From contig NZ_JAHHQJ010000005.1 in assembly GCF_020026455.1 (NCBI RefSeq), positions 62,001-126,000 of the forward strand: a stretch of 64,000 bases of DNA, written 5' to 3'. Under the pieces are notes generated by a model. The model ran no database searches. It worked only from the letters and a program-made list of their open reading frames with translations, and had not been told where the DNA came from. The position numbers were made by a program, and so were the translations under genes. This DNA comes from Alistipes sp. Lineage in GTDB: Bacteria > Bacteroidota > Bacteroidia > Bacteroidales > Rikenellaceae. Positions 52,641-61,700 of the stretch are shown here, one piece after another; the stretch's first letter is position 1; the number at the start of each line of letters is the position of its first letter.

Positions 52641-54755
52641 TTATTCTATATCCTTACGTTTACCACTCGCTTTCTCGATGATCTCCTTGGCCAGGTTGGC
52701 AGGAACCTCCTCGAAGTGCGAGAACTCCATGGACGATGTGGCACGGCCCGACGAAATCGTACGCAGCACGGTCACATAGCCGAACATCTCCGACAGGGGG
52801 ACCTTGGCCTTCACCACGCGTGCGGTACCTTTCGACTCCATGCCGGTGATCTGGCCGCGACGCTTGTTCAGGTCACCGATAATGTCGCCCATGCTCTCCT
52901 CGGGGGTAACGACCTCCACGGACATCACGGGTTCCAGGATCACCGAACCGGCCTTGGGGGCAGCAGCCCGATAGCCGTTGCGTGCAGCGATCTCGAACGA
53001 GAGCTGGTCGGAGTCCACGGGGTGGAACGAACCGTCGAGCAGCGTGATCTTCATCGAGTCCATCGGATATCCGGCCAGTGCACCGTTGGCCATAGCCGAC
53101 TCGAAGCCCTTCTGAACCGAAGGAATGAACTCCTTGGGAATGTTACCGCCCTTCACCTGATCAACGAACGTAAGGCCCATCTTTCCGTCCTCGGCGGGAC
53201 CGATCTCAAAGATAATGTCGGCAAACTTACCGCGACCACCGGTCTGCTTCTTGAAGACCTCGCGGTGCTGAACCGTCTTGGTGAGCGACTCCTTGTAGTT
53301 CACCTGGGGAGCGCCCTGGTTGATCTCCACACCGAACTCGCGACGCAGACGGTCCACGATGATGTCGAGATGCAGCTCACCCATACCGCTGATCACCGTC
53401 TGACCCGAATCCTCGTCGGTGTGTACCGTGAAGGTGGGGTCCTCTTCAGCCAGCTTGCCCAGGGCGATGCCGAGCTTGTCGAGGTCCTTCTGGGTCTTCG
53501 GCTCTACGGCCAGACCGATCACCGGCTCGGGGAAAGTCATCTGCTCCAGCATGATGGGTGCATTCTCGGCGCAGAGCGTGTCGCCCGTGCGGATCTCCTT
53601 GAAACCTACGGCAGCGCAGATGTCGCCGGCACCGACGGTCTCCATCGGGTTCTGCTTGTTGGCGTGCATCTGGTAGATACGGCTGATACGCTCGCGCTTG
53701 CCGCTGCGGGTATCCAGGATATAGGAACCTGCATCGAGTTTACCCGAATATACACGCACGAAAGCCAGACGGCCTACGAAGGGGTCGGTAGCGATCTTGA
53801 ACGCCAGACCGCAGAACGGATCGTCCTCCGAAGCGTGACGGATCTCTTCCTGCTCGGTTTTGGGGTTCATACCCGTAACGGGGGGCAGATCGAGCGGCGA
53901 GGGCAGGAAAGCCATCACGTAGTCGAGCAGCTTCTGCACGCCCTTGTTGTGGAACGACGAACCGCAGAGCATCGGCACGATCTGCATCGAGATGGTCGCC
54001 TTGCGGATTGCGGCGAGCAGCTCGTCGGGGGTAATCGAATCGGGATCCTCGAAATACTTCTCCATCAGCGCATCGTCGGTAGAAGCCACCTCCTCGATGA
54101 GTTTGCCACGCCACTCAGCGGCCTCGGCCTTCATCGACTCGGGAATCTCCTTCAACTCGAAGTTGTCGCGGACGGTCTTGTCGTCGTAATAATAGATCGC
54201 GTTATTATATATAAGGTCTACCAGACCTTCGAACTTGTCTTCGGCACCGATGGGCAGCACGACCGGGAGGGCCGTAGCACCGAAGTGTTCCTTGATCTGT
54301 GCGCACACCGACAGGAAGTCGGCGCCCGTGCGGTCCATCTTGTTGACGTAACCCATACGGGGCACATTGTACTTGTCGGCCTGACGCCATACGGTCTCGG
54401 ACTGAGGCTCCACGCCACCTACGGCGCAGAACGTGGCGACAGCGCCGTCCAGCACGCGCAGCGAACGCTCCACCTCGACCGTGAAGTCGACGTGTCCCGG
54501 GGTGTCGATCAGGTTGATCTGATACTGGTTGCCCTTGTAGTTCCAGAACGCGGTAGTTGCAGCCGATGTGATCGTGATGCCGCGCTCCTGCTCTTGGACC
54601 ATCCAGTCCATTACGGCAGCACCTTCGTGCGTTTCGCCGATCTTGTGGGTTTTACCCGTGTAGAAAAGGATTCGCTCCGACGTGGTGGTTTTACCGGCAT
54701 CGATGTGCGCCATGATACCGATATTGCGAGTATATTTTAAATCTCTGGTTGCCAT
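52641..54755 (-). CDS. fusA: Elongation factor G
   Basis: 704 residues; the GTPase that drives translocation. G motifs are intact: GIMAHIDAGKTTTSERILFYTG (P-loop), the switch I region, LIDTPGHVDF and GYVNKMDRTGADF. Domains II-V follow, with the C-terminal GRATSSMEFSHFEEVP. It lies 15 bp after rpsG in the str operon. Because the classical str/S10 order is present and all motifs are kept, this is the main EF-G and not a paralogue such as a ribosome-protection protein or EF-G2. Confidence 0.98.
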   Translation of the reverse strand: MATRDLKYTRNIGIMAHIDAGKTTTSERILFYTGKTHKIGETHEGAAVMDWMVQEQERGITITSAATTAFWNYKGNQYQINLIDTPGHVDFTVEVERSLRVLDGAVATFCAVGGVEPQSETVWRQADKYNVPRMGYVNKMDRTGADFLSVCAQIKEHFGATALPVVLPIGAEDKFEGLVDLIYNNAIYYYDDKTVRDNFELKEIPESMKAEAAEWRGKLIEEVASTDDALMEKYFEDPDSITPDELLAAIRKATISMQIVPMLCGSSFHNKGVQKLLDYVMAFLPSPLDLPPVTGMNPKTEQEEIRHASEDDPFCGLAFKIATDPFVGRLAFVRVYSGKLDAGSYILDTRSGKRERISRIYQMHANKQNPMETVGAGDICAAVGFKEIRTGDTLCAENAPIMLEQMTFPEPVIGLAVEPKTQKDLDKLGIALGKLAEEDPTFTVHTDEDSGQTVISGMGELHLDIIVDRLRREFGVEINQGAPQVNYKESLTKTVQHREVFKKQTGGRGKFADIIFEIGPAEDGKMGLTFVDQVKGGNIPKEFIPSVQKGFESAMANGALAGYPMDSMKITLLDGSFHPVDSDQLSFEIAARNGYRAAAPKAGSVILEPVMSVEVVTPEESMGDIIGDLNKRRGQITGMESKGTARVVKAKVPLSEMFGYVTVLRTISSGRATSSMEFSHFEEVPANLAKEIIEKASGKRKDIE

Positions 54756-54770
54756 CTGTTCGGTTTTCTT

Positions 54771-55247
54771 TTAGAATCTGAAATGTGCGAATGCCTTGTT
54801 GGCCTCAGCCATGCGGTGCATCTCCTCCTTACGCTTGAAGGCGGCACCCTGCTGGTTGTAGGCATCCAGTATTTCTGCAGAAAGCTTGTCTGCCATCGTC
54901 TTGCCGGCGCGCTTGCGGGAATAGAGGACAAGGTTTTTCATGGAAATAGAAATCTTGCGCTCCGGACGAACCTCCATAGGAACCTGGAACGTCGCACCAC
55001 CGATACGCTTCGATTTCACTTCGACTTGGGGTGTGATGTTCTCCAGGGCCTGTTTCCAGATTTCCAGCGGAGATTTATCAGCATCCTTCATCTTCTTGCC
55101 GACGATTTCGAGCGAGTCGTAGAAAATCGTATAGGCAATACTCTTCTTACCATCCAGCATAAGGTTGTTCACGAAACGGGTCACCGCCACGTCTCCGAAC
55201 TTCGGATCCGGAAGTAGAATTCGCTTTCTTGGCTTAGCTTTTCTCAT
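54771..55247 (-). CDS. rpsG: 30S ribosomal protein S7
   Basis: 158 residues: MRKAKPRKRILLPDPKFGDVAVTRFVNNLMLDGKKSIAYTIFYDSLEIV and IGGATFQVPMEVRPERKISISMKNLVLYSRKRAGKTMADKLSAEILDAYNQQGAAFKRKEE. It organises the 30S head. It is 42 bp after rpsL. Confidence 0.99.
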   Translation of the reverse strand: MRKAKPRKRILLPDPKFGDVAVTRFVNNLMLDGKKSIAYTIFYDSLEIVGKKMKDADKSPLEIWKQALENITPQVEVKSKRIGGATFQVPMEVRPERKISISMKNLVLYSRKRAGKTMADKLSAEILDAYNQQGAAFKRKEEMHRMAEANKAFAHFRF

Positions 55248-55289
55248 TGCTATTTAAAAATGATCTGTTAAAAATTCTCTTGATGTTGA

Positions 55290-55670
55290 CTACTTGCCTG
55301 CCTTGGGTCGTTTTGCACCGTACTTCGAGCGACGCTGACGACGTCCGTCGACACCGGCCGAGTCGAGTGCACCGCGCACCAGGTGATAACGTACACCGGG
55401 GAGGTCCTTCACACGACCGCCGCGGACGAGCACGATGGAGTGCTCCTGCAAGTTGTGGCCTTCTCCGGGGATGTAGGCGTTGACCTCCTTGCCGTTGGTC
55501 AATCTTACACGCGCTACCTTACGCATTGCCGAGTTCGGCTTCTTCGGGGTCGTCGTGTACACACGCGTACATACGCCTCGGCGCTGGGGACACGCAGCCA
55601 GTGCGGGAGACTTCGACTTGTCCTCCATCTTCACACGGCCGTTTCTCACTAACTGTTGAATAGTTGGCAT
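55290..55670 (-). CDS. rpsL: 30S ribosomal protein S12
   Basis: 126 residues, first gene of the supercluster: MPTIQQLVRNGRVKMEDKSK, the decoding loops TTPKKPNSAMRKVARVRLTNG and GGRVKDLPGVRYHLVRGALDSAGVDGRRQRRSKYG. The two lysines whose substitution gives streptomycin resistance (in PKKPNSA and GGRVKDLPG) are both wild type. Confidence 0.99.
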   Translation of the reverse strand: MPTIQQLVRNGRVKMEDKSKSPALAACPQRRGVCTRVYTTTPKKPNSAMRKVARVRLTNGKEVNAYIPGEGHNLQEHSIVLVRGGRVKDLPGVRYHLVRGALDSAGVDGRRQRRSKYGAKRPKAGK

Positions 55671-55727
55671 TTCTAAAACTGTCCTTTAATTGTTAAAAAA
55701 TCTATCTCCATTGTCCAAAATGGACTG

Positions 55728-55757
55728 CAAAGGTACGCATTTTTTCGGAAATACAAT
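55728..55757 (-). promoter_or_regulatory. Probable promoter of the ribosomal supercluster
   Basis: On the minus strand ATTG (55757-55754) precedes TACCTTTG (55735-55728) by 18 bases, fitting the Bacteroidetes -33/-7 pattern. Transcription would begin near 55721, about 50 bases before rpsL. The interval 55758-55930 is AT-rich and holds no gene. Confidence 0.6.
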
Positions 55758-55930
55758 ATATAAGCATGTCTTTTTTCGCCTTTTTTCAGGATTTTACGCC
55801 GCTTTTCATTCTTTTTACTTATGGTTTTTCAAATACTATACCATTTCGCCTATCATCAAACTGTCAACCGACTCCTTTTCAATCTCTTAAACCGCATCCC
55901 CGGAACGTATGAATTTTTCGGAAAAATAAT

Positions 55931-55938
55931 TATCTTTG
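55931..55938 (+). promoter_or_regulatory. -7 box of the LRR lipoprotein gene
   Basis: TATCTTTG, followed by C, is a strong match to TAnnTTTG, 64 bases before the ATG at 56003. No exact TTTG -33 was found at the usual spacing. Confidence 0.5.
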
Positions 55939-56002
55939 CAAATGCATTCCGGGGACAAACCCTTGAATGACATAAAATAACCCATCAAAAAAAATCAAAC
56001 CC

Positions 56003-56713
56003 ATGAACAAAATTCTTTTTTGGACCGCATGTCTCGCCCTGCTGGCCGGCTGCAGCGACAACGAGGGGGGGGGAGACTCCTTACCCGTAACCTTTGACGA
56101 CCCGACATTCGAAACCTACTGTCTCGAACAATTCGACAGCGACGGCGACGGCACTGTCACCGGCAAGGAAATCAAGCGGGTCACGACACTTACGCTCGAT
56201 GCCAGCAAGAACGAGTCGCTGGTCGGGCTCAAATCGCTCAGCGGAATCGAACACTTCACGGAGTTGCAAGAACTCCACTGCGCCAAGTGCGAATTCACGT
56301 CGGTGGACCTGAGCCGCAACAAGAACCTAAACAAACTGGCGCTGATGTACGGTAAACTCACCAGCCTCGACGTCAGCTCCCTTCCCGAACTGGAAACCCT
56401 CAATTGCAACACCAACTCCCTGACGACACTCGACCTTTCGAAGAGTCCCAAACTCAAACATCTGTACGTACAGGGCAACAAGCTGACGCAACTCGACGTC
56501 AGCAAAAACCCGTTGCTGGAGCAGCTCTACGTCAGCATAATGAGCTTCAAGTCCAACCTCATCGAAAAACTCGACGTCACGAACTGCCCGAACCTCAAGC
56601 AGCTCTACGCCACCGGCATGACATCGCTCAAAGAGCTCCGCATGCTCCGGGCACACGACGACGCGAATATCCTGATGGACGTCCCCGAAACCACCCAAAT
56701 CATCTACGAATAG
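56003..56713 (+). CDS. Leucine-rich-repeat lipoprotein with an EF-hand-like loop
   Basis: A 236-residue lipoprotein (MNKILFWTACLALLAGCSDN). Residues about 45-55 form a calcium-binding-like loop (DSDGDGTVTGKEI). Bacterial LRRs follow from about residue 70 to 215, each about 21 residues with the pattern LxxLxCxxxxLTSLDVS: ELQELHCAKCEFTSVDLSRN, KLALMYGKLTSLDVSSLPEL, TLNCNTNSLTTLDLSKS, LYVQGNKLTQLDVSKNPLL. These repeats probably make a curved surface for protein binding. The gene stands alone between divergent rpsL and the terminator at 56803. The function is unknown. Confidence 0.85.
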   Translation: MNKILFWTACLALLAGCSDNEGGGDSLPVTFDDPTFETYCLEQFDSDGDGTVTGKEIKRVTTLTLDASKNESLVGLKSLSGIEHFTELQELHCAKCEFTSVDLSRNKNLNKLALMYGKLTSLDVSSLPELETLNCNTNSLTTLDLSKSPKLKHLYVQGNKLTQLDVSKNPLLEQLYVSIMSFKSNLIEKLDVTNCPNLKQLYATGMTSLKELRMLRAHDDANILMDVPETTQIIYE

Positions 56714-56802
56714 GGGCTGTTCCGGAGCCTGTCCAACCAGACACACCCCGGCCGCAGCGAGGCCATCCGCCATTCCACAACCGATGCGGCAAAAGCAAAC
56801 AG

Positions 56803-56833
56803 GGACACGACCTTCCGGGGTCGTGTCCTTTTT
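56803..56833 (+). terminator. Strong intrinsic terminator after the LRR gene
   Basis: GGACACGACC (56803-56812) pairs perfectly with GGTCGTGTCC (56819-56828) around a six-base loop, followed by TTTTT. It closes the LRR transcription unit and separates it from leuS. Confidence 0.9.
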
Positions 56834-56879
56834 ATGTACCATTCCGCACCCAGAGGATGACAAATCGGAAAACTTTTGC

Positions 56880-56887
56880 TATTTTTG
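56880..56887 (+). promoter_or_regulatory. Candidate -7 box of leuS
   Basis: TATTTTTG matches TAnnTTTG about 90 bases before the leuS ATG at 56977. No clear TTTG -33 element is present. Confidence 0.4.
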
Positions 56888-56976
56888 CCGGGAAATGCTC
56901 TGTTCAGAGCACCGACCGCCGGAACGCCGCACCGACGCCGGGACGGGATACGAACAACACGAAACGACACAAAGAT

Positions 56977-59733
56977 ATGGAATACAATTTCAAGGAGATC
57001 GAGGCCAAATGGCAAAGTCGCTGGAGGGAGGACAAAACCTACAAGGTGGAGCCGGACCCCTCACGACCCAAATTCTACGTGCTGGACATGTTCCCCTACC
57101 CCTCGGGGGCGGGCCTGCACGTCGGCCATCCGCTGGGCTACATCGCCTCGGACATCTACGCGCGCTACAAGCGTCTCAAGGGCTTCAACGTCCTCCACCC
57201 GATGGGTTACGACGCCTTCGGCCTTCCCGCCGAGCAGTACGCGATCCAGACCGGGCAGCACCCGGCCGTGACCACCGAGCAGAACGTCGCCCACTACCGC
57301 GAACAGCTGGACAAGATCGGGTTCTCGTTCGACTGGGACCGCGAGGTGCGCACATGCGACCCCGCCTACTACAAGTGGACGCAGTGGGCGTTTCTCGAAA
57401 TGTTCTCCCACTGGTACGACCGCACCAAACAGCAGGCGCGCCCCATCTCGGAGCTGGTCGCCGCCTTCGAAAAGTGCGGCACCGAGGGCCTGAATGCCGC
57501 CTGCACGACCGAGATGCACTTCACGGCCGCCGAATGGAATGCCAGGAGCGAACAGGAGCGGGAGCAGATCCTCCAGAACTACCGCCTCGCCTTCCGCGCC
57601 GACACCCAGGTCAACTGGTGCCCGAAGTTGGGGACCGTGCTGGCCAACGACGAAGTCCACGACGGACTTTCGGTCCGCGGCGGCTATCCGGTCGAGCAGA
57701 AGCGCATGAAACAATGGCTTCTGCGCGTGACCGCCTATGCCCAGCGCATGCTCGACGGACTGGACAAGCTCGAATGGAGTGACTCGCTGAAGGAGATCCA
57801 GCGCAACTGGATCGGCCGCTCGGAGGGAGCGCAGGTCTTCTTCGACATCCGGGATTCGGCGGAGAAGCTGGAGATCTTCACCACCCGCCCCGACACGATC
57901 TTCGGCGTGACCTTCATGGTCATCGCCCCCGAGCACGAGAAGGTCGACGAACTGACGACGCCCGAAAACAAGGGCGCCGTCGAGGAGTACATCCGCCAGA
58001 CCAAGAAACGCTCGGAGCGCGACCGCATCGCCGACACGAAGCGCGTAAGCGGCGTCGCGACAGGCTCCTACGCCATAAATCCCTTCACGAACAAAGCCAT
58101 TCCGATCTACGTTTCCGACTACGTGCTGGCGGGCTACGGCACGGGGGCCATCATGGCCGTCCCGGCCCACGACTCGCGCGACTGGGCCTTTGCCCGCCAC
58201 TTCGGGCTAGAGATCGTCCCGGTGGTCGAGGGCGGCGACATCGAGAAAGAGTCGTACGATGCCAAAACGGGTAAAGTAATCAACTCGGATTTCCTCAACG
58301 GCATGGATGTGACGGAGGCAATCCGGGTGATGTTCGCCGAAGTCAAGAAGCGCGGACTGGGCAAGAAGCTCGTCAACTACCGCCTGCGCGATGCCATTTT
58401 CTCCCGCCAGCGCTATTGGGGCGAGCCGTTCCCGATCTACTACAAGGACGACACGGCCTACCCGCTGGCGGAGGACAAGCTGCCGCTGGAGCTGCCTCCG
58501 ATCGAGAATTTCGGTCCCACGGAGCAGGGCGAACCGCCTCTGGCCCGCGTCAAGGGATGGGCAACGCCGGAAGGCTGGCCCTACGAGCTGTCGACAATGC
58601 CCGGCTTTGCCGGATCGTCGGCCTACTACCTGCGCTACATGGACCCGCACAACACCGAGGCGCTCGTCGGCAAAGAGGCGAACGGCTACTGGCGCAACGT
58701 CGACCTCTACGTGGGCGGCATCGAGCACGCCACGGGCCATCTGATGTACTCGCGCTTCTGGAACATGTTCCTCTACGACCTGGGCTGCGTCTGCGAGCCG
58801 GAACCGTTCCGCAAGCTCGTCAACCAGGGCATGATCCAGGGGCGCTCGAACTTCGTCTACCGCATCGTGGGGACCAACCGGTTCGTGTCGCTGGGCCTCA
58901 AGGACCAGTACGAGACGCAGGCGCTCTACGTCGACGTGAACATCGTCCGCAACGACCTCCTCGACCTCGATGCCTTCCGCGCCTGGATGCCCGAATACCG
59001 GGATGCCGAATTCATCCTCGAGGACGGCAAATACGTCTGCGGCTGGGCCATCGAGAAAATGTCGAAGTCGTTCTACAACGTCGTGAACCCCGACTACATC
59101 GTCGACAACTACGGAGCGGACACGCTGCGCATGTACGAGATGTTCCTCGGGCCGCTGGAGCAGTCGAAACCCTGGGACACGAACGGCATCGACGGGGTGC
59201 ACAAGTTCCTGCGGCGCTTCTGGCGCCTGTTCTTCGACCGCGACGGCGCGCTGTGCGTCACGGACGAGAAGGCCACCGAGCAGGAGCTCCGCACGCTCCA
59301 CAAGACCATCAAGAAGGTCTCCGAGGATATCGAGAACTTCTCGTTCAACACCTCCGTTGCGGCCTTCATGATCTGCCTCAACGAGCTGGGCGAATGTTCG
59401 AAGCGCGAAGTGCTCGAACCGCTGACCGTCCTGCTCGCCCCCTTCGCCCCGCACATCGCCGAGGAGCTGTGGGCCGCACTCGGCCACAGCGAATCGGTCT
59501 GCACGGCCACCTATCCGGTCTGCGACGAGACTCACCTCGTGCGGAACTCGTTCGAATACCCCGTGTCGGTCAACGGCAAGCTCCGCTTCCGGAAGGAATA
59601 CGCCGCTTCGATGACGCCCGCCGAGATCCAGGCCGACGTCGTCACGGCCCCCGAGGCGCAGAAATGGCTCGAAGGCAAAACCCCGAAAAAGATCATCGTC
59701 GTGCCGGGCAAAATCATCAACATCGTGATCTGA
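56977..59733 (+). CDS. leuS: Leucyl-tRNA synthetase
   Basis: 918 residues starting MEYNFKEIEAKWQSRWREDK; the open frame extends further upstream but that part overlaps the LRR gene and has no family similarity. The class I signatures are HVGHPLGY (HIGH, about residue 48) and KMSKS (residues 694-698). The CP1 editing domain is complete (TTRPDTIFGVTFMVIAPEHE, IYVSDYVLAGYGTGAIMAVPAHDSRDW). The anticodon-binding region and C-terminal domain (EAQKWLEGKTPKKIIVVPGKIINIV) are present. Confidence 0.98.
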   Translation: MEYNFKEIEAKWQSRWREDKTYKVEPDPSRPKFYVLDMFPYPSGAGLHVGHPLGYIASDIYARYKRLKGFNVLHPMGYDAFGLPAEQYAIQTGQHPAVTTEQNVAHYREQLDKIGFSFDWDREVRTCDPAYYKWTQWAFLEMFSHWYDRTKQQARPISELVAAFEKCGTEGLNAACTTEMHFTAAEWNARSEQEREQILQNYRLAFRADTQVNWCPKLGTVLANDEVHDGLSVRGGYPVEQKRMKQWLLRVTAYAQRMLDGLDKLEWSDSLKEIQRNWIGRSEGAQVFFDIRDSAEKLEIFTTRPDTIFGVTFMVIAPEHEKVDELTTPENKGAVEEYIRQTKKRSERDRIADTKRVSGVATGSYAINPFTNKAIPIYVSDYVLAGYGTGAIMAVPAHDSRDWAFARHFGLEIVPVVEGGDIEKESYDAKTGKVINSDFLNGMDVTEAIRVMFAEVKKRGLGKKLVNYRLRDAIFSRQRYWGEPFPIYYKDDTAYPLAEDKLPLELPPIENFGPTEQGEPPLARVKGWATPEGWPYELSTMPGFAGSSAYYLRYMDPHNTEALVGKEANGYWRNVDLYVGGIEHATGHLMYSRFWNMFLYDLGCVCEPEPFRKLVNQGMIQGRSNFVYRIVGTNRFVSLGLKDQYETQALYVDVNIVRNDLLDLDAFRAWMPEYRDAEFILEDGKYVCGWAIEKMSKSFYNVVNPDYIVDNYGADTLRMYEMFLGPLEQSKPWDTNGIDGVHKFLRRFWRLFFDRDGALCVTDEKATEQELRTLHKTIKKVSEDIENFSFNTSVAAFMICLNELGECSKREVLEPLTVLLAPFAPHIAEELWAALGHSESVCTATYPVCDETHLVRNSFEYPVSVNGKLRFRKEYAASMTPAEIQADVVTAPEAQKWLEGKTPKKIIVVPGKIINIVI

Positions 59734-59815
59734 CCCACCCCGCCGCAGCTGCAACCCCGGTCCAAGAGACGCATCCCGCCGCCTGGCTCCGCCCGCGGGG
59801 CACAAACCCCGCCCG

Positions 59816-59845
59816 ACACAACACACCGGGGCACAACACACCGGG
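59816..59845. repeat. Two tandem 15-bp units after leuS
   Basis: ACACAACACACCGGG at 59816 is repeated at 59831 with one change (first base G). Related CACAAACC fragments flank it. The unit lies in the leuS-prfA gap and shows no coding sense. Confidence 0.5.
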
Positions 59846-59870
59846 ACACAAACCGCGCCCGAACCGCACA

Positions 59871-59913
59871 CCGGAGGGAATCCCACACCAGGGGTTCCCT
59901 CCGTCGGTTTTTT
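59871..59913 (+). terminator. Intrinsic terminator of leuS
   Basis: GGAGGGAA pairs with TTCCCTCC around a loop, extended by flanking CC/GG pairs, and T6 follows at 59908-59913. It ends the leuS transcript ahead of the prfA promoter. Confidence 0.75.
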
Positions 59914-59923
59914 CAGCCCGCGC

Positions 59924-59954
59924 ATTGCCGTTTGCCGATTATTGCCTATCTTTG
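59924..59954 (+). promoter_or_regulatory. Promoter of prfA
   Basis: ATTG (59924-59927), 19 bases, then TATCTTTG (59947-59954), the expected Bacteroidetes -33/-7 layout, about 105 bases before the prfA start. Confidence 0.6.
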
Positions 59955-60060
59955 CGGAAATAAATTTCCGCTCAGACAGACGGAGCCCCGGCAAACCCGC
60001 GGACAAGTCCGCGACCAGCACGCGGCCAGCGCTGTCTTTGCCGGCCAAAACGAAATACTT

Positions 60061-61146
60061 ATGGCAGACAACACCATATTGAACCGTCTGGACGGTCTGA
60101 AACTCAAATACGAGGAGACGGGGCAGAAGCTCACCGACCCCGAAGTGATCGCCGACGTCAAGCAGTTCATCCAACTGACCAAGGAGTACAAGGAGCTGGA
60201 GCCGATCATCGAGACCTCGGAACGCTATCGCACGGCCCTCGCCAACCTGGCCGAGGCCAAGGATACGCTGGCCACGGACAAGGACGAGGAGATGCGCGAA
60301 ATGGCCCGCGAAATGATCGCCGAGCTGGAGCCTCAGCTCGTACGGATGGAAGAGGAGATCAAGCTGCTGCTGATCCCCAAGGACCCTCAGGACTCGAAAA
60401 ACGCCATCGTGGAGATCCGCGGCGGCACGGGCGGCGACGAGGCGGCGATCTTCGCCGGCGACCTGCTGCGCATGTACACCAAGTACATCGAGTCGAAAGG
60501 CTGGCGCTACGAAATCACCTCCTCGTCGGACGGAGCCGCCGGCGGCTTCAAGGAGGTTGTGCTGAAGGTATCGGGCCAGAACGTCTACGGGACGCTCAAA
60601 TACGAGTCGGGAGTGCACCGCGTGCAGCGCGTGCCCCAGACCGAGACGCAGGGCCGCGTGCACACCTCGGCCGCATCGGTCGCCGTGCTCCCCGAAGCCG
60701 AGGAGTTCGACATCGAAATCTCGATGAACGACATCCGCAAGGACATCTTCTGTGCGAGCGGTCCCGGCGGACAGTCGGTCAACACGACCTATTCGGCCAT
60801 CCGCCTGACCCACATCCCCACGGGCATCGTCGTGCAGTGCCAGGATCAGAAATCGCAGTTGAAGAACTTCGACAAGGCTTTCGAAGAGTTGCGCACGCGC
60901 GTCTTCAACCTCGAATATTCGAAATACCTCGACGAAATCGCCTCGAAGCGCAAAACGATGGTCTCAACGGGCGACCGCTCGGCCAAGATCCGCACCTACA
61001 ACTACCCGCAGGGGCGCATCACCGACCATCGCATCAACTATACGATCTATAACCTCGCGGCCTTCATGGACGGCGACATCCAAGACTGCATCGACCACCT
61101 GATCGTGGCCGAGAACGCCGAGCGCCTCAAGGAGAGCGAACTTTAG
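60061..61146 (+). CDS. prfA: Peptide chain release factor 1
   Basis: 361 residues starting MADNTILNRLDGLKLKYEET. It terminates translation at UAA and UAG. The GGQ catalytic loop is CASGPGGQSVNTTYSAIRLTHIPTG. The stop-codon recognition motif is PQT within RVPQTETQGRVHTSAASVAV; RF1 has PxT here whereas RF2 has SPF, so the assignment as RF1 is clear. Confidence 0.98.
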   Translation: MADNTILNRLDGLKLKYEETGQKLTDPEVIADVKQFIQLTKEYKELEPIIETSERYRTALANLAEAKDTLATDKDEEMREMAREMIAELEPQLVRMEEEIKLLLIPKDPQDSKNAIVEIRGGTGGDEAAIFAGDLLRMYTKYIESKGWRYEITSSSDGAAGGFKEVVLKVSGQNVYGTLKYESGVHRVQRVPQTETQGRVHTSAASVAVLPEAEEFDIEISMNDIRKDIFCASGPGGQSVNTTYSAIRLTHIPTGIVVQCQDQKSQLKNFDKAFEELRTRVFNLEYSKYLDEIASKRKTMVSTGDRSAKIRTYNYPQGRITDHRINYTIYNLAAFMDGDIQDCIDHLIVAENAERLKESEL

Positions 61147-61231
61147 CCGCCCGGAAAGCCGGCAGAGGAGGGAGGCAGAGGAAAGCGGCAGAGGAAGGGG
61201 GCACACGGGCCACGACCGAAACCCGCCGGGC

Positions 61232-61260
61232 CCCGGAGCCGACGACAACGGCTCCCCGGG
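61232..61260 (+). other. GC-rich hairpin after prfA, no U-tract
   Basis: GGAGCCG (61235-61241) pairs with CGGCTCC (61249-61255), with CCC/GGG outside a small bulge. The 3' flank (GACAAAGG) has no T-run. The gap 61147-61344 also holds three degenerate GGCAGAGGA-type repeats just after the prfA stop and no gene. Confidence 0.4.
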
Positions 61261-61344
61261 ACAAAGGTCCAATCCAACCGAACCCCGCCCAACGAATCCG
61301 CCCGCTGAATCCGCCCCGGCTGCTTCGGACAAACGAAACAAGCG

Positions 61345-61647
61345 ATGAAGATTCCCGCCGATTTCGACTCCGAGATCTGGAGTGTCGTCGCAGAAATCCC
61401 CGCAGGGCGGGTCGCGACCTACGGACAACTGGCCCGCCTGATCGGCATGCCCGGTCAGGCCCGCCGCGCGGGACAGTCCCTGGCCCGGGCTCCGCAGGGA
61501 CTCCCCTGCCACCGGGTCGTCAACAGCCAGGGCCGAACAGCCCCCGGATGGACCCGCCAGCGGGAGCTGCTCGCCGCCGAAGGCGTCCGTTTCCGGGCCA
61601 ACGGCTGCGTGGACCTCGCGGCCTCGGGCTGGGAGGAGATCGAATAG
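61345..61647 (+). CDS. MGMT-family protein, alkyltransferase-like length but with the active-site Cys
   Basis: A 100-residue protein equivalent to the C-terminal DNA-binding domain of O6-methylguanine-DNA methyltransferase: VVAEIPAGRVATYGQLARLIGMPGQARRAGQSLA, then LPCHRVVNSQGRTAPGW. Alkyltransferase-like proteins have the same short form but Trp or Ala in place of the Cys. Here PCHRV is intact, so a single-use alkyl transfer remains possible. The N-terminal domain of full MGMT is absent. It is separated from prfA by about 200 bp. Confidence 0.85.
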   Translation: MKIPADFDSEIWSVVAEIPAGRVATYGQLARLIGMPGQARRAGQSLARAPQGLPCHRVVNSQGRTAPGWTRQRELLAAEGVRFRANGCVDLAASGWEEIE

Positions 61648-61700
61648 CCCGCGGGCAATATCCCGGCCCTGCCGTCCGTTTTGCAAAAAAAGATTACGGT

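Noticed and set aside
52716..54740. Long open frame on the plus strand opposite fusA
   Set aside because: It is antisense to a perfectly conserved EF-G gene and its translation has no recognisable domain; high GC lowers the stop-codon frequency on the opposite strand.
58207..60813. 868-codon open frame opposite leuS and prfA
   Set aside because: It spans two conserved genes and their terminator and promoter in antisense and shows no family motif.
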